A DNA stretch of 64,000 bases from Actinopolymorpha sp. NPDC004070. GTDB lineage: Bacteria; Actinomycetota; Actinomycetes; Propionibacteriales; Actinopolymorphaceae. The stretch's first letter is position 1; each line of letters begins with the position of its first letter. The stretch is from contig NZ_JBEXMJ010000001.1 of NCBI RefSeq assembly GCF_040610475.1, positions 310,001 to 374,000 of the forward strand. Direction: 5' to 3'. The notes beneath the pieces were generated by a model. The model made no database searches. It saw only the letters and a list, made by a program, of their open reading frames with translations, and had not been told where the DNA came from. The position numbers were made by a program, and so were the translations under genes. Of the stretch, positions 52,221 to 62,712 are shown piece after piece.

Positions 52221-52658
52221 GTGCCATATGGACCGGACATGCGCGCCTCCGACGACGACCGGGAGAAGATTGCCTCCCGGCTTCGCGACGCGCACGCGGA
52301 GGGACGGCTGTCCCTCGGGGAGTTCCAGGACCGCCTGGACGCGCTCTACTCCGCACAGACCTACGGCGAGCTGGAGCCGCTCGTACGCGACCTGCCGGTG
52401 ACCCGCGCGCCTCGGACCCAGGCGGTGGTTCCCGGCCGGCCGCCGGCCGCCGACCATCCCGCCCGCTCGGCCCGCCGGGACAAGGGGCTCGCGGTCATGT
52501 GGACCATCTGGGCGGCGGCCGTGGCGGTCAATCTGGTCGTCTGGCTCCTGGTCAGCATCACCAACGGGCTGGAGTACTTCTGGCCGATCTGGGTGGCCGG
52601 CCCGTGGGGCGCGGTCCTGGGCACGATCACCGTGGCCCGGCGGTACGTCCGGGACTGA
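52221..52658 (+). CDS. DUF1707 (SHOCT-like) protein with two membrane segments
   Basis: 145 residues. The N-terminal DUF1707 domain, MRASDDDREKIASRLRDAHA then EGRLSLGEFQDRLDALYSAQ to LVRDLP (about residues 7-62), is a small actinobacterial domain of unknown role. A Pro/Arg linker follows, then two hydrophobic hairpin segments (VMWTIWAAAVAVNLVVWLLV; YFWPIWVAGPWGAVLGTITV). GTG 52221 has no ribosome site but CAGACT, a near -10, lies 6 bases upstream, so it may be leaderless. ATG 52239 matches the domain start and is the alternative. Confidence 0.75.
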   Translation: MPYGPDMRASDDDREKIASRLRDAHAEGRLSLGEFQDRLDALYSAQTYGELEPLVRDLPVTRAPRTQAVVPGRPPAADHPARSARRDKGLAVMWTIWAAAVAVNLVVWLLVSITNGLEYFWPIWVAGPWGAVLGTITVARRYVRD

Positions 52659-52686
52659 GCGGGCTCACTCCGGCCCGATCGGGCGT

Positions 52687-52710
52687 GACCAGGCCTGATC
52701 GGGCCTGGTC
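52687..52710 (+). terminator. Hairpin after the DUF1707 gene
   Basis: A perfect 9-bp stem GACCAGGCC/GGCCTGGTC with loop TGATCG, 28 bases after the stop, no T-run. The rest of the 343-base gap up to infA contains only the infA promoter region; no gene is visible. Confidence 0.5.
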
Positions 52711-52847
52711 CGGATGGACGGACACCCGCTGGAAGCAGCTAGGATCGAGACAGCCGCCCGAGCCGGTCGATTCGGCCCGGTTCGGTGGGGTTCCGGTGAC
52801 ATTTCGGGGGCCGGCGAGGGCCGACTGGAGGTCGGTTCGGTGCCGGT

Positions 52848-52877
52848 TTCGCATCCTGCCCACCTGTGACGTAAACT
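52848..52877 (+). promoter_or_regulatory. Promoter of infA-rpmJ-rpsM operon
   Basis: TTCGCA (52848-52853), 18 bases, TAAACT (52872-52877). A consensus-like -10 with a weak -35. It predicts a leader of about 118 bases before infA. Confidence 0.5.
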
Positions 52878-53001
52878 CTGACGTCGGTCTTTCCCTGCCC
52901 AGCGGCTGGTCGATTGTGCGTGGGCGGGCACAGATGCGGGTGGGCAGCGACCAAGACGTACGCCCGCGACGTTCACACAAGCCAGGCGAAGTGCGGAGGA
53001 C

Positions 53002-53223
53002 ATGCCGAAAAAGGAAGGTGTCATCGAGATCGAGGGCACGGTTGTCGAGGCGCTCCCCAACGCGATGTTTCGCGTGGAGCTCCAGAACGGCCACAAGGTC
53101 CTCGCGCACATCAGCGGCAAGATGCGGCAGCACTACATCCGGATCCTTCCCGAGGACCGCGTGGTGGTGGAGCTCTCACCCTACGACCTGACTCGTGGGC
53201 GGATCGTCTACCGCTACCGCTAA
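53002..53223 (+). CDS. infA: Translation initiation factor IF-1
   Basis: 73 residues, an OB-fold protein that occupies the A site during initiation. [40 protein letters not shown] and [11 protein letters not shown] are fully standard. ATG 53002 after CGGAGG. Confidence 0.97.
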   Translation: MPKKEGVIEIEGTVVEALPNAMFRVELQNGHKVLAHISGKMRQHYIRILPEDRVVVELSPYDLTRGRIVYRYR

Positions 53224-53326
53224 GCAGCAGCGGGGGTGCCGCCCCCGTGGAGCCGACATTCCCGTACGCGGGGCCAGCCCGCCGAGTGGACTGATGGGAG
53301 CAGCGCTCCCGTCCGGAGAAGAAGTC

Positions 53327-53440
53327 ATGAAGGTCCAGCCCAGCGTCAAGAAGATCTGCGACAAGTGCAAGGTGATCCGGCGGCACGGCCGGGTCATGGT
53401 GATCTGCGAGAACCCACGGCACAAGCAGCGCCAGGGCTGA
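53327..53440 (+). CDS. rpmJ: 50S ribosomal protein L36
   Basis: 37 residues, zinc-ribbon form: C11, C14, C27, H32 ([20 protein letters not shown]). Follows infA by 103 bases, preceded by GGAGAAG. Too short for most automatic ORF limits but unmistakable. Confidence 0.96.
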   Translation: MKVQPSVKKICDKCKVIRRHGRVMVICENPRHKQRQG

Positions 53441-53644
53441 GCCTGGCGCGGTTCGCCGGCGGGTGCGGTTCGCCACACCCAACCAAGCGTGACCGCTCAT
53501 CGGTGCATCCGCACCGGTGTCACCCCCGGTCGGAGGCCGGGGCCCGGTCGGAACGCCGGAGTCGAAACGGCTCGGCGTTCCAGGGCAGACCGGGACGCGG
53601 CACGTGAGCTAGACCTCCGCCAACCGAAAGGAAACCTGCCCCAC

Positions 53645-54025
53645 ATGGCACGACTCGTCGGTGTCGACCTTCCGCGCGACAAGCGCATCGAGGTGGCACT
53701 CACCTACATCTTCGGCATCGGTCGCACCCGCGCCCTGGAGACGCTGGACGGAACCGGGGTCAACCCCGACCTCCGCGTCCACCAGTTGGGCGACGAGGAG
53801 CTCGTGAAGCTCCGCGACTGGATCGAGGCGAACTACCGGACCGAGGGTGACCTCCGTCGTGAGGTCTCCGCCGACATCCGGCGCAAGATCGAGATCGGTT
53901 GCTACGAGGGCGTGCGGCACCGCCGCGGTCTCCCCGTACACGGTCAGCGCACGCGCACCAACGCGCGCACCCGTAAGGGCCCCAAGAAGACCGTCGCCGG
54001 GAAGAAGAAGCCGGGCCGCAAGTAG
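53645..54025 (+). CDS. rpsM: 30S ribosomal protein S13
   Basis: 126 residues. S13 contacts L5 and the P-site t[57 protein letters not shown] and a lysine-rich tail. ATG after AAAGGAAA. The 204-base gap before it has GC-rich inverted segments but no gene. Confidence 0.96.
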   Translation: MARLVGVDLPRDKRIEVALTYIFGIGRTRALETLDGTGVNPDLRVHQLGDEELVKLRDWIEANYRTEGDLRREVSADIRRKIEIGCYEGVRHRRGLPVHGQRTRTNARTRKGPKKTVAGKKKPGRK

Positions 54026-54105
54026 GCCGCAGGCTCCACCAGCCCGCAACGTCAACCGATTCCGGGACTTGATCCCCACCTCGATTTCAGGAGTTTGCCG
54101 AGCTC

Positions 54106-54513
54106 ATGCCTCCCAAGAGCAGGACCGCCGGCGCCGCCAAGAAGGTGCGCCGCAAGGAGAAGAAGAACATCGCCTTCGGGCACGCGCACGTGAAGAGCAC
54201 GTTCAACAACACGATCGTGACCGTCACCGACCCCAACGGTTCGGTGATCGCCTGGGCCAGCGCCGGCACCGTGGGCTTCAAGGGCTCGCGCAAGTCGACG
54301 CCGTTCGCCGCCCAGATGGCCGCCGAGGCGGCCGCTCGCCGGGCCATGGAGCACGGCATGAAGAAGGTCGACGTCTACGTCCGCGGTCCGGGCTCCGGCC
54401 GCGAGACCGCGATCCGCTCCCTCACGGCTACCGGCCTCGAGGTGGGCACGATCCAGGACGTCACCCCCGTGCCCCACAACGGATGCCGCCCGCCGAAGCG
54501 GCGTCGCGTCTGA
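54106..54513 (+). CDS. rpsK: 30S ribosomal protein S11
   Basis: 135 residues. S11 lines the mRNA exit/platform. [55 protein letters not shown] and [12 protein letters not shown] are all standard. Confidence 0.97.
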   Translation: MPPKSRTAGAAKKVRRKEKKNIAFGHAHVKSTFNNTIVTVTDPNGSVIAWASAGTVGFKGSRKSTPFAAQMAAEAAARRAMEHGMKKVDVYVRGPGSGRETAIRSLTATGLEVGTIQDVTPVPHNGCRPPKRRRV

Positions 54514-54551
54514 TCCGGCCTGCGCGTATCACGAAGGAGTAGGACTCAACC

Positions 54552-55160
54552 ATGGCCCGTTACACCGGTCCGATGAGCAAGAAGTCGCGCCGACTCGGAA
54601 TCGACCTCGTCGGCGGCGACAAGGCGTTCGAGCGCCGTCCCTACCCGCCTGGCCAGCACGGCCGCGGGCGCATCAAGGAGAGCGAGTACCTCCTGCAGCT
54701 GCGGGAGAAGCAGAAGGCCCGCTACTCCTACGGCATCCTGGAGAAGCAGTTCAGCAAGTACTACGCGGAGGCCCACCGCCGTGCGGGCAAGACCGGTGAC
54801 AACCTGCTGCAGCTGCTGGAGTGCCGGCTCGACAACGTGATCTACCGCGCGGGCATCGCCCGTACGCGGCGCCACGCCCGGCAGCTGGTCGTGCACGGCC
54901 ACTTCCAGGTCAACGGCCAGAAGGTCAACGTGCCGAGCTACCAGGTCAGTGCACACGACGTGATCGACGTACGAACGAAGTCGCGTGAGTCGACGCCGTT
55001 CGTCATCGCCCGCGAAACCCACGGCGAGCGCCCCGTTCCCGGCTGGCTGGAGGTTCTCCCCGGCAGCCTTCGGGTCCTCGTCCACCAGCTCCCGGTCCGG
55101 TCCCAGATCGACATCCCGGTCCAGGAGCAGCTGATCGTCGAGTACTACTCGAAGGTCTGA
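54552..55160 (+). CDS. rpsD: 30S ribosomal protein S4
   Basis: 202 residues. A 30S assembly initiator. It lacks the N-terminal zinc cysteines (C- type). The S4 RNA-binding domain has [20 protein letters not shown] and [20 protein letters not shown]. It ends [15 protein letters not shown] strong GC hairpin follows before rpoA. Confidence 0.97.
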   Translation: MARYTGPMSKKSRRLGIDLVGGDKAFERRPYPPGQHGRGRIKESEYLLQLREKQKARYSYGILEKQFSKYYAEAHRRAGKTGDNLLQLLECRLDNVIYRAGIARTRRHARQLVVHGHFQVNGQKVNVPSYQVSAHDVIDVRTKSRESTPFVIARETHGERPVPGWLEVLPGSLRVLVHQLPVRSQIDIPVQEQLIVEYYSKV

Positions 55161-55167
55161 TCCCAAC

Positions 55168-55193
55168 CCCCGGGGGCCACGCGGCCCCCGGGG
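55168..55193 (+). terminator. GC hairpin between rpsD and rpoA
   Basis: An 11-bp perfect stem CCCCGGGGGCC/GGCCCCCGGGG with loop ACGC, 7 bases after rpsD, no T-run. Probably an attenuator or processing point, since rpoA is normally co-transcribed. Confidence 0.55.
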
Positions 55194-55243
55194 TACCACC
55201 ATTCGCGACGTCATATGGCGGATGTCGCGGAAAGGAACGAAAC

Positions 55244-56257
55244 ATGCTCATCGCACAGCGACCGTCCCTGACCGAGGAAGTCGTCGACGAACACCGTTCG
55301 CGGTTCGTCCTCGAGCCGCTCGAGCCCGGCTTCGGTTACACGCTCGGCAACTCCCTGCGGCGCACGCTGCTGTCGTCGATTCCCGGCGCGGCGGTGACCA
55401 GCGTCAAGATCGACGGCGTCCTGCACGAGTTCTCCACCATCCCCGGGGTGAAGGAGGACGTGACCGAGGTCGTCCTCAACCTCAAGGAGCTCGTCGTCTC
55501 CAGCGAGCACGACGAGCCGGTGACGATGTACCTCCGCAAGCAGGGCCCCGGTGACGTCACCGCGGCCGACATCGCGCCCCCGGCCGGTGTCGAGGTGCAC
55601 AACCCGCAGCTGCAGATCGCCACCCTGAACGGCAAGGGCAAGCTGGAGATGGAGCTGGTCGTCGAGCGCGGCCGCGGCTACGTCTCCGCCGTCCAGAACA
55701 AGCGAGCGGACGCCGAGATCGGCCGGATCCCGGTCGACTCGATCTACTCGCCGGTCCTCAAGGTCACCTACAAGGTCGAGGCGACCCGCGTTGAGCAGCG
55801 CACCGACTTCGACCGGCTGATCGTCGACGTCGAGACCAAGCCGAGCATGCGCCCGCGTGACGCGGTGGCCAGCGCCGGCAAGACCCTGGTCGAGCTGTTC
55901 GGGCTGGCCCGGGAGCTGAACGTCGACGCGGAGGGCATCGACATCGGTCCGTCGCCGGTGGACGCCCAGCTCGCGGCCGACCTGGCCCTTCCGGTCGAGG
56001 ACCTCAACCTCACCGTCCGGTCGTACAACTGCCTCAAGCGCGAGGGCATCCACACCGTGGGTGAGCTGATCTCGCGCAGCGAGCAGGACCTGCTGGACAT
56101 CCGCAACTTCGGCGCCAAGTCGATCGACGAGGTGAAGCAGAAGCTGGTCGGCATGGGCCTGTCCCTCAAGGACAGCGCGCCCGGGTTCGACCCCACGGCG
56201 GCGGTCGACTCCTTCGACGAGGAGGAAGAGAGCTACGCCGAGACCGAGCAGTACTGA
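55244..56257 (+). CDS. rpoA: DNA-directed RNA polymerase subunit alpha
   Basis: 337 residues. N-terminal dimerisation domain ([40 protein letters not shown]) and C-terminal DNA/activator-binding domain ([40 protein letters not shown]), ending in an acidic tail. ATG 55244 after GGAAAGGA. Confidence 0.98.
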   Translation: MLIAQRPSLTEEVVDEHRSRFVLEPLEPGFGYTLGNSLRRTLLSSIPGAAVTSVKIDGVLHEFSTIPGVKEDVTEVVLNLKELVVSSEHDEPVTMYLRKQGPGDVTAADIAPPAGVEVHNPQLQIATLNGKGKLEMELVVERGRGYVSAVQNKRADAEIGRIPVDSIYSPVLKVTYKVEATRVEQRTDFDRLIVDVETKPSMRPRDAVASAGKTLVELFGLARELNVDAEGIDIGPSPVDAQLAADLALPVEDLNLTVRSYNCLKREGIHTVGELISRSEQDLLDIRNFGAKSIDEVKQKLVGMGLSLKDSAPGFDPTAAVDSFDEEEESYAETEQY

Positions 56258-56392
56258 GGCGCGAAGCGCCTGACGTACCGCCCGGTCGCCAGCAGTTTGT
56301 GACCCCACCCACCCGCGGGCGAGACCTCCGCGTACTCGCCCGCACTGCCACCGGTACCTGATCCGGCCGGTGCAGGAAGGAGAACCTGTTCG

Positions 56393-56950
56393 ATGCCTAC
56401 TCCCACCAAGGGCGCCCGTCTGGGCGGCAGCGCTTCGCACGAGCGGCTGATGCTGGCCAACCTCGCGACGTCGCTGTTCCGTCACGGCCGCATCACCACG
56501 ACGGAGACCAAGGCCCGTCGGCTGCGCCCGTTCGCGGAGCGGCTGGTCACCAAGGCCAAGCGAGGTGACCTGCACGCGCGTCGTCAGGTGCACTCGGTGA
56601 TCCGCGACAAGCAGGTCGTGCACACGCTGTTCGCCGAGATCGGCCCGGGCTTCGAGAGCCGCCCGGGCGGGTACACCCGTATCACCAAGATCGGCCCGCG
56701 CAAGGGCGACAACGCGCCGATGGCGGTGATCGAGCTGGTCGAGAGCGGCCCGATCACCTCCAGGTCGCCGAGCGGCAACCGCGCCGCGACGACGACGCCG
56801 GCTCCGGCCGCGGCCGCCACCGAGGAAGAGACCACGACCGAGGCGCAGGCCCCGGCGCAGGACACCTCGGCGGAGACCCCGGCGCAGGACTCGGCCGACT
56901 CCAGCGGCGCCGAGCAGGCCGGTGAGGGCGACCAGGACGGCAAGTCCTGA
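56393..56950 (+). CDS. rplQ: 50S ribosomal protein L17
   Basis: 185 residues, against about 127 in E. coli. Core L17 ([40 protein letters not shown]) covers residues 1-120. The extra ~65 residues are a low-complexity Ala/Thr/Glu/Gln/Asp tail ([18 protein letters not shown]), common in actinobacteria and probably disordered. ATG 56393 after AGGAAGGAG. Confidence 0.96.
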   Translation: MPTPTKGARLGGSASHERLMLANLATSLFRHGRITTTETKARRLRPFAERLVTKAKRGDLHARRQVHSVIRDKQVVHTLFAEIGPGFESRPGGYTRITKIGPRKGDNAPMAVIELVESGPITSRSPSGNRAATTTPAPAAAATEEETTTEAQAPAQDTSAETPAQDSADSSGAEQAGEGDQDGKS

Positions 56951-56985
56951 CGGCCGACCGACCACCCGCGCACGACGAGCCCGCT

Positions 56986-57933
56986 GTGCCTCCCACCCAG
57001 GAGGACGGCGGGCTCGCGTGCCTTCCGGGCAAGCCGAGCGACCGGGCCGAGGCGGGGGAGCGGGCCGGGCAGGACGACCGGCGTGAACCGGCTGTGCGCC
57101 TGCGCCTGGACGTGTCCTACGACGGCACCGACTTCGCCGGCTGGGCCGCCCAGCCGGGACAGCGCACGGTTCAGGGTGAGCTGGAGGAGGCACTGGTCCG
57201 GGTGCTGCGCCTGCCCGGCCCGGCCGCGGTCACCTGCGCGGGCCGCACCGACGCGGGCGTGCACGCCCGCGGCCAGGTGTGTCACGTCGACGTACCCTCC
57301 GCGTCCTTCACGGCGGCGTCGGGCCGGTCCACCCGCAGCCCCGAGCGCGCGCTGACCACCCGGCTGCTCGGCGCCCTCCCGCCGGACGTGCGCGTCAGGG
57401 ACGTGCGGGTGGCCCCCATCGGTTTCGACGCCCGCTTCTCCGCGCTGTGGCGGCGCTACGCCTACCGGGTCTGCGCCGACCCGGCCGCGGAGGATCCGCT
57501 CCGCCGGCACGAGGTGCTCCAGCACCACCGCCGGCCGCTGGACCTGGCCGCCATGAACGCCGCCGCCGGCCGGCTGCTCGGCGAGCACGACTTCGCCGCG
57601 TTCTGCCGGCGCCGGGAGGGCGCCACCACGATCCGCCGGCTCCTGGAGCTCGGGTGGGACCGCGAACCATCGGGGCTGCTGGCCTGCCGGGTGGTGGCGG
57701 ACGCGTTCTGCCACTCGATGGTCCGGGCGCTGGTGGGTGCCCTCCTGCGGGTGGGCGAGGGCGGACGTCCGGTCGATTGGCCGGCGCAGGTGCTGTCCGG
57801 GCGCGTCCGCGACTCCGGTGTGCACGTCGTACCGGCGCGTGGGCTGACGCTGGAGGAGGTCGGCTACCCGCCGGCCGAGGAACTCGCCGCCAGGGCGGAG
57901 CAGGCCCGCCGAAGGAGGACACCGGCACCGTGA
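56986..57933 (+). CDS. truA: tRNA pseudouridine(38-40) synthase TruA
   Basis: 315 residues from GTG 56986. Isomerises uridines in the tRNA anticodon arm. Catalytic Asp is D89 in [35 protein letters not shown] and [16 protein letters not shown] are family blocks. The first ~38 residues precede the usual start and have no good ribosome site, so GTG 57094 ([11 protein letters not shown]) may be the real start. It overlaps the methyltransferase gene by GTGA. Confidence 0.92.
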   Translation: MPPTQEDGGLACLPGKPSDRAEAGERAGQDDRREPAVRLRLDVSYDGTDFAGWAAQPGQRTVQGELEEALVRVLRLPGPAAVTCAGRTDAGVHARGQVCHVDVPSASFTAASGRSTRSPERALTTRLLGALPPDVRVRDVRVAPIGFDARFSALWRRYAYRVCADPAAEDPLRRHEVLQHHRRPLDLAAMNAAAGRLLGEHDFAAFCRRREGATTIRRLLELGWDREPSGLLACRVVADAFCHSMVRALVGALLRVGEGGRPVDWPAQVLSGRVRDSGVHVVPARGLTLEEVGYPPAEELAARAEQARRRRTPAP

Positions 57934-58532
57934 GCGACCACTACTTCGCCGCCACCCCGGGGTCGAAGGCCACGCCCCGGACCGTGACGTTTTCGGCGTA
58001 CGGACAGACGTACACGCTGGGGTCCTCGACCGGTGTCTTCTCCGGCGACCGGCTCGACCTCGGCACCTCGGTGCTGTTGCGTGAGGTGACGCCGCCCGCG
58101 CAGCCGGGCGTCCTCCTCGACCTCGGCTGCGGCTGGGGCCCGATCGCGAGCGTGCTGGCGACCCAGGTTCCGGGCAGCACCGTGTGGGCGGTGGACGTCA
58201 ACACCCGGGCGCTGGACCTCACCCGCGACAACGCCGACCGACTGGGGGTCGCCGACCGGGTCCGGGTGGCCGCGCCCGACGACGTACCCGACGACGTACG
58301 TTTCGACCAGATCTGGTCCAACCCGCCGATCCGGATCGGCAAGCCGGCCCTGCACGCGCTGCTCGAACGCTGGCTGCCCCGGCTCGCGCCCGGCGGGGTG
58401 GCCTGGCTGGTGGTGGGCCGCAACCTCGGTGCGGACTCCCTCCAGCGGTGGCTGGCCGAGCAGGGCTGGCGGTGCGAGCGGCACGCCAGCGCCAAGGGGT
58501 TCCGCGTGCTCGCCGTACGACCGCCCGCCTGA
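57930..58532 (+). CDS. Class I SAM methyltransferase, RsmC/MTS type
   Basis: 200 residues. The SAM-binding loop is [15 protein letters not shown], the acidic end of strand 2 is AVDVN, and the catalytic NPPIR sequence (in [11 protein letters not shown]) marks the N2-guanine methyltransferases RsmC/RlmG. It corresponds to the catalytic half only, as in many actinobacterial homologues. It probably methylates a guanine in 16S rRNA. GTG 57930, with AAGGAGG upstream, overlaps the truA stop. Confidence 0.82.
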   Translation: MSDHYFAATPGSKATPRTVTFSAYGQTYTLGSSTGVFSGDRLDLGTSVLLREVTPPAQPGVLLDLGCGWGPIASVLATQVPGSTVWAVDVNTRALDLTRDNADRLGVADRVRVAAPDDVPDDVRFDQIWSNPPIRIGKPALHALLERWLPRLAPGGVAWLVVGRNLGADSLQRWLAEQGWRCERHASAKGFRVLAVRPPA

Positions 58533-58687
58533 CGGCCCGCCCGGCCGCCCGGCTGACCGCCCGCCTGTCGGCTGCCTGACGGACAGCGGGAACGAACCCG
58601 GCGAACTCCGGCATCCGCGGCCCTTGCGCGGACCGAGGCGGAAAACGAGTTCGCTCCCGGCGCGCGCGACCGTCACACTTGGGTCCC

Positions 58688-60370
58688 GTGGGACATGTGG
58701 ATGTGGCCGGGATCAGGTACGAGCTCCCCGACGGCAGGGTGCTGCTGGACGACGTGTCGTTCCGCGTCGGCGAGGGCGCCAAGGTCGCCCTGGTCGGTGC
58801 GAACGGCTCGGGCAAGACCACTCTGCTGCGGATCGTCGCCGGTGACCTCGCCCCCCACGACGGCGCGGTGACCCGGGGTGGTGGCCTGGGGGTGATGCGG
58901 CAGTTCGTCGGAAGTGTGCGCGACGCCACCACCGTGGCCGAGCTGCTGCTGTCGGTGGCACCGCCGCGGATCCGCGAGGCGGCGGCCGCGGTCGACCGCG
59001 CCGAGCTGGCGATGATGGAACGCGACGACGAGCGGACCCAGCTGCGTTACGCACAGGTCCTGTCGGACTGGGCGGACGCAGGCGGGTACGACGCCGAGGT
59101 GTTGTGGGACGTGTGCTGCACCGAGGCGATCGGCCTGCCCTTCGACCGGGCGCGCTACCGCGAGGTGCGCACGCTGTCCGGCGGTGAGCAGAAGCGGCTG
59201 GTGCTGGAGGCGCTGCTGCGCGGACCCGACGAGGTGCTGCTGCTCGACGAGCCGGACAACTACCTCGACGTCCCCGCCAAGCGGTGGCTGGAGGAGCGGC
59301 TCAGGGAGAGCCAGAAGACCGTGCTGTACGTCTCCCACGACCGCGAGCTGCTGGCCAACACCGCCACCAGGGTAGTGACGGTCGAGCTGGGTGCGGCCGG
59401 CAACACCGCCTGGACCCACCCGCAGGGGTACGCGAGCTACCACCAGGCACGGCGGGACCGGTTCGCCCGGCTGGAGGAGTTGCGCCGTCGCTGGGACGAG
59501 GAGCACCAGAAGCTCAAGGACCTGGTGGCGCTGTACAAGCTCAAGGCCACGCTCAACGACGGCGCGGCCGCGGCGTACAAGGCGGCACAGACCCGGCTGC
59601 GGAAGTTCGAGGAGAAGGGCCCGCCGCAGGCGGTGCCGCGCGAGCAGAACGTCAAGGTGCGGTTGCGCGGGGGCCGCACCGGCAAGCGAGCGGTGGTGTG
59701 CACCGACCTGGAGCTCACCGGTCTGATGAAGCCGTTCGACCTGGAGGTGTGGTACGGCGAACGCGTGGCCGTGCTGGGCTCCAACGGCTCGGGCAAGTCC
59801 CACTTCCTGCGGTTGCTGGCCGCCGGCGGCACGCTGCCCGAACGCGAGCACCTGCCGGTCGGGGACGCGGTGATCACCCCCGTCGCGCACACCGGTCGCG
59901 CGAAGCTGGGCGCCCGGGTGCGACCGGGCTGGTTCGCGCAGACGCACGAGCATCCCGAACTCGTCGGCCGCACCCTGCTGGAGATCCTGCACCGCGGGGA
60001 CGAGCACCGCGCGGGGATGCCGCGGGAGGAGGCGGCCCGGGCGCTGGATCGCTACGAGCTCGCCGAGGCCAGTGAGCAGACCTTCGACTCGCTGTCGGGC
60101 GGCCAGCAGGCACGGCTGCAGATCCTGTTGCTGGAGCTGTCCGGTGCGACGTTGCTGCTGCTGGACGAGCCGACGGACAACCTCGACGTGGCGTCCGCGG
60201 ACGCGCTGGAGGAAGGGCTGGCGTCGTACGCCGGAACTGTGCTGGCGGTGACGCACGACCGGTGGTTCGCGCGCGGGTTCGACCGGTTCCTGGTGTTCGG
60301 CGCCGACGGGGAGGTCTACGAGTCCGACGAACCGGTGTGGGACGAGGGCCGGGTCCGCCGCGTGCGGTGA
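58688..60370 (+). CDS. ABC-F family ATP-binding protein
   Basis: 560 residues, two ABC domains and no membrane span. Domain 1: GANGSGKT (G37-T44), LSGGEQKRL, LLLDEPDNYLD. Domain 2: GSNGSGKS, LSGGQQARL, LLLDEPTDNLD. Between them is a long basic helical linker (about 240-325, FARLEELRRRWDEEHQKLKD, YKAAQTRLRKFEEKG), the part that ABC-F factors insert into the ribosomal E site. Members either rescue stalled ribosomes or protect them from antibiotics; the class cannot be told here. GTG 58688 is preferred to TTG 58679. Confidence 0.85.
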   Translation: MGHVDVAGIRYELPDGRVLLDDVSFRVGEGAKVALVGANGSGKTTLLRIVAGDLAPHDGAVTRGGGLGVMRQFVGSVRDATTVAELLLSVAPPRIREAAAAVDRAELAMMERDDERTQLRYAQVLSDWADAGGYDAEVLWDVCCTEAIGLPFDRARYREVRTLSGGEQKRLVLEALLRGPDEVLLLDEPDNYLDVPAKRWLEERLRESQKTVLYVSHDRELLANTATRVVTVELGAAGNTAWTHPQGYASYHQARRDRFARLEELRRRWDEEHQKLKDLVALYKLKATLNDGAAAAYKAAQTRLRKFEEKGPPQAVPREQNVKVRLRGGRTGKRAVVCTDLELTGLMKPFDLEVWYGERVAVLGSNGSGKSHFLRLLAAGGTLPEREHLPVGDAVITPVAHTGRAKLGARVRPGWFAQTHEHPELVGRTLLEILHRGDEHRAGMPREEAARALDRYELAEASEQTFDSLSGGQQARLQILLLELSGATLLLLDEPTDNLDVASADALEEGLASYAGTVLAVTHDRWFARGFDRFLVFGADGEVYESDEPVWDEGRVRRVR

Positions 60371-60383
60371 CTCAGCGGAGGTA

Positions 60384-60417
60384 CGCCGGTCCGGCACGGA
60401 CATGTGCCGGACCGGCG
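60384..60417 (+). terminator. Bidirectional terminator between convergent genes
   Basis: A perfect 14-bp stem CGCCGGTCCGGCAC/GTGCCGGACCGGCG with a 6-base loop GGACAT, between the ABC-F gene and the convergent unknown gene. Downstream on the plus strand is CCCTGTTTC. Confidence 0.75.
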
Positions 60418-60437
60418 ACCCTGTTTCGGGGGAGGCC

Positions 60438-60863
60438 CTAGACGGGTTGGACGCTTTCCACCAGCAGGTCGGAGACGCAGAACCCTTCGGGGGAGAAGTC
60501 GTTCGTCCACCCGTCGTGCAACAACGTGTCGCGCAGGACGTCGGCCGAGGCGCGGTAGTCGACCGCGACGGTCGAGGCGAGTGCCACCAGGGTCAGCTGC
60601 GGCAGCGCCGCGCGCACGATCTCGGCCAGCCCGTCGGTGACGAACGCGAGCGGGAACAACGCGGAGGCGATCCCGGTGGCCTCGCCGTTGCGGACGACGA
60701 TCCACTCCTCGTCCGGCGGCTCGTAGGCGGTGAGGCTCAACCCGTACGCGCGGACCAGGGACCGAAAGGCCGATCCGGCGCTCTCCCGTCCCCAGTTCGG
60801 CAGTGGTGTCTGCCAGGGCGTGGTGCCTCGCCAGAGGCGGAGCACGGGGTCAAGGTCGATCAT
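60438..60863 (-). CDS. Hypothetical protein (141 aa)
   Basis: Not recognised. From ATG 60863 the product starts MIDLDPVLRLWRGTTPWQTP and is soluble, with no signal peptide or membrane span. It contains EEWIVVRNGEATGIASALFP and a hydrophobic centre IVRAALPQLTLVALASTVAV, then LLHDGWTNDFSPEGFCVSDL. The ribosome site is weak. It is downstream of, and on the same strand as, the sugar dehydrogenase gene, 134 bases away. A longer open frame running back to 62216 is a shadow. Confidence 0.6.
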   Translation of the reverse strand: MIDLDPVLRLWRGTTPWQTPLPNWGRESAGSAFRSLVRAYGLSLTAYEPPDEEWIVVRNGEATGIASALFPLAFVTDGLAEIVRAALPQLTLVALASTVAVDYRASADVLRDTLLHDGWTNDFSPEGFCVSDLLVESVQPV

Positions 60864-60997
60864 CGCAGGCGATGATTCCCCCGGTCGGGACGGGGAAACG
60901 AGCCGAGGGGCGCTTTCCGTCCGACAGCGAAAGCCGGTGCTTCGTACGCGATCGTCCGATCCGTCCCGTCGGTTCTCCGCAGCGGCCCGGCCGGCCG

Positions 60998-62548
60998 TCA
61001 GCGAACCCTCGGGCTCGGCATCGAGCTGGGCATCGGGCTGTGCGGCGGTCCGTACGTCGGGGTGGGTGAACGCGGCGCCGGCCCGGGTTGGGTGGGAAGT
61101 GCGGTCCCGGGCCGACCGGGCGTCGGACCGGGCGTGCCACCGGATGTGCTCCCAGTTGTGCCTTCGGGTGTGCCGGAACCGTCGGAGGCGGCGGGTAGGG
61201 CCGCCGGGCGCAGGGTGAGCCGGATGATCCGGTCGTCGGCGGCCACCGGCTGGTTGCGCCCGTCCCGGTTGGAGGTGGTGAGCCAGACGCTGCCGTCCGG
61301 TGCGACCAGCGCCGCCCGCAGCCGGCCGTACTTCCCGATCAGCGCCGCCAGCGGCCGCCCCAGCACACCGGCGGCCGGGCGCCAGCGGATGCTCGCCTCG
61401 CCCGTGCCTACGCCGACGATGCGGGTGCTGGCGAAGTCCACCGGCCGGCCCAGGTCGACCAGGTAGATCCGCTGCCCGCGCAGGCAGGTGATCAGTGCGG
61501 CGTGTCCGATGATCGCGATGCCGTTGGTGACGCCGACTTCGGGCCGCCACACGGCGAGCGGGTTGGTCATGCCCGCCATCCGGCCCATGCCCTGCACCTT
61601 CGGCCAGCCGTAGTTGCGGCCCGGCTGGATGAGGTTGAGCTCGTCCCACATCGACTCGCCGATCTCCGCGACGTACATCCGGCCGCTCGCGTCCCAGGCC
61701 ATTCCCTCGGGGTTGCGGTGACCGTACGACCAGACCAGGGAGTCGGGGAACGGGTTGCCGGGCGGGGGCCTGCCTTCGGTGGTCATCCTCAGGATCTTCC
61801 CGCCGAGGCTGTGCACGTCCTGGGACGCGCCCGCCTTGGAGGCGTCGCCTGTACTGGCGTACAGATAGCCGTCCGGGCCGAACGCCAGGCGGCCGCCGTT
61901 GTGCACGCCGGCCAGCGGGATGCCGGTGACGATGGCCTCCGGCCGGGGCCGGGGGCCGACGAGGCGCAGCCGGGCGATCCGGTTGTCCTGTTTCGTCGTG
62001 TAGTAGACGAACACCGTCCTGTCGCGAGCGAAGCGGGGCGAGGCCGCGATGCCGAGCAGGCCGCCCTCGTTGTTGGAGTACACGCCCTCGACCGTGGTCA
62101 GCGGCCTGACGGTCAGCTCGCCGCTCGCGGTGCGTCCCGGCCCGACCCGGAGGATGCGGCGCCTGGCGCGTTCGGTCACCAGGGCGCTGCCGTCGGGCAG
62201 GAACGCCACTCCCCACGGGATGTCCAGATGAGTGACGAGTGTCCGCTGGGACGCGATCAGGTTGTCACCCCGCACCGCGTTCTTCGGAGCGCGCAGATAC
62301 GCGAAGCTCGTCGGCTTCGGTCCGTTGAGCACGGTGGGGGTCGGTGAGGGGGTAGGTGAGGGAGCCGCGACCGGCAGCACCGCACACGCGGTGACCAGTC
62401 CGGCCAGTACGACCGCGGCGGCGACCGCTCCGGTCGCCGCGCCCACCGCGTTCGCCCCGGCCGCCCTGACCGCGCCGATCGCCCTTACCGCCCCGGTCGG
62501 CCGGAACGTCACGGTCGTCCCGGCGCGGCGACGACGAGCGGCGAGCAC
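60998..62548 (-). CDS. PQQ-dependent sugar dehydrogenase-type lipoprotein
   Basis: 516 residues from GTG 62548 (or 517 from GTG 62551). Signal sequence with lipobox-like GLVTAC, then a Pro/Ser/Thr linker. The six-bladed beta-propeller of the soluble glucose/sorbosone dehydrogenase family spans about 95-430: [60 protein letters not shown] and NYGWP. It should oxidise an aldose or related alcohol outside the cell using PQQ, but the substrate is unknown. The C-terminal ~70 residues are a Gly/Pro/Thr/Ser tail of wall-spanning type. Confidence 0.85.
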   Translation of the reverse strand: MLAARRRRAGTTVTFRPTGAVRAIGAVRAAGANAVGAATGAVAAAVVLAGLVTACAVLPVAAPSPTPSPTPTVLNGPKPTSFAYLRAPKNAVRGDNLIASQRTLVTHLDIPWGVAFLPDGSALVTERARRRILRVGPGRTASGELTVRPLTTVEGVYSNNEGGLLGIAASPRFARDRTVFVYYTTKQDNRIARLRLVGPRPRPEAIVTGIPLAGVHNGGRLAFGPDGYLYASTGDASKAGASQDVHSLGGKILRMTTEGRPPPGNPFPDSLVWSYGHRNPEGMAWDASGRMYVAEIGESMWDELNLIQPGRNYGWPKVQGMGRMAGMTNPLAVWRPEVGVTNGIAIIGHAALITCLRGQRIYLVDLGRPVDFASTRIVGVGTGEASIRWRPAAGVLGRPLAALIGKYGRLRAALVAPDGSVWLTTSNRDGRNQPVAADDRIIRLTLRPAALPAASDGSGTPEGTTGSTSGGTPGPTPGRPGTALPTQPGPAPRSPTPTYGPPHSPMPSSMPSPRVR

Positions 62549-62554
62549 CACCTC

Positions 62555-62560
62555 AGCCTA
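62555..62560 (-). promoter_or_regulatory. -10 element for a leaderless sugar dehydrogenase transcript
   Basis: On the minus strand TAGGCT ends 6 bases before GTG 62548, the spacing typical of leaderless actinobacterial genes. No ribosome site is present upstream. The -35 is weak. Confidence 0.5.
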
Positions 62561-62712
62561 GTTGCCGAACGTGCGCGGGCGGTGACCATTCGCATGTGCC
62601 CGGGGGCCTACGGAACCAGGCCAAGCGGGGGTATCCTGCTCATCGGAGCCGAGCCTGGACGGTGGCCGGAGGCGATCCCCGGGCCCACCCAGGGGCAGAA
62701 CCCGGACCCATT

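Noticed and set aside
52687..52710. Inverted repeat after the DUF1707 gene considered as an operator for infA.
   Set aside because: It is closer to the end of the DUF1707 gene and more than 130 bases from the infA promoter; a terminator is simpler.
60438..62216. A 592-codon minus-strand frame.
   Set aside because: The first three quarters is out of frame with the sugar dehydrogenase; only the end from 60863 looks like a distinct protein.
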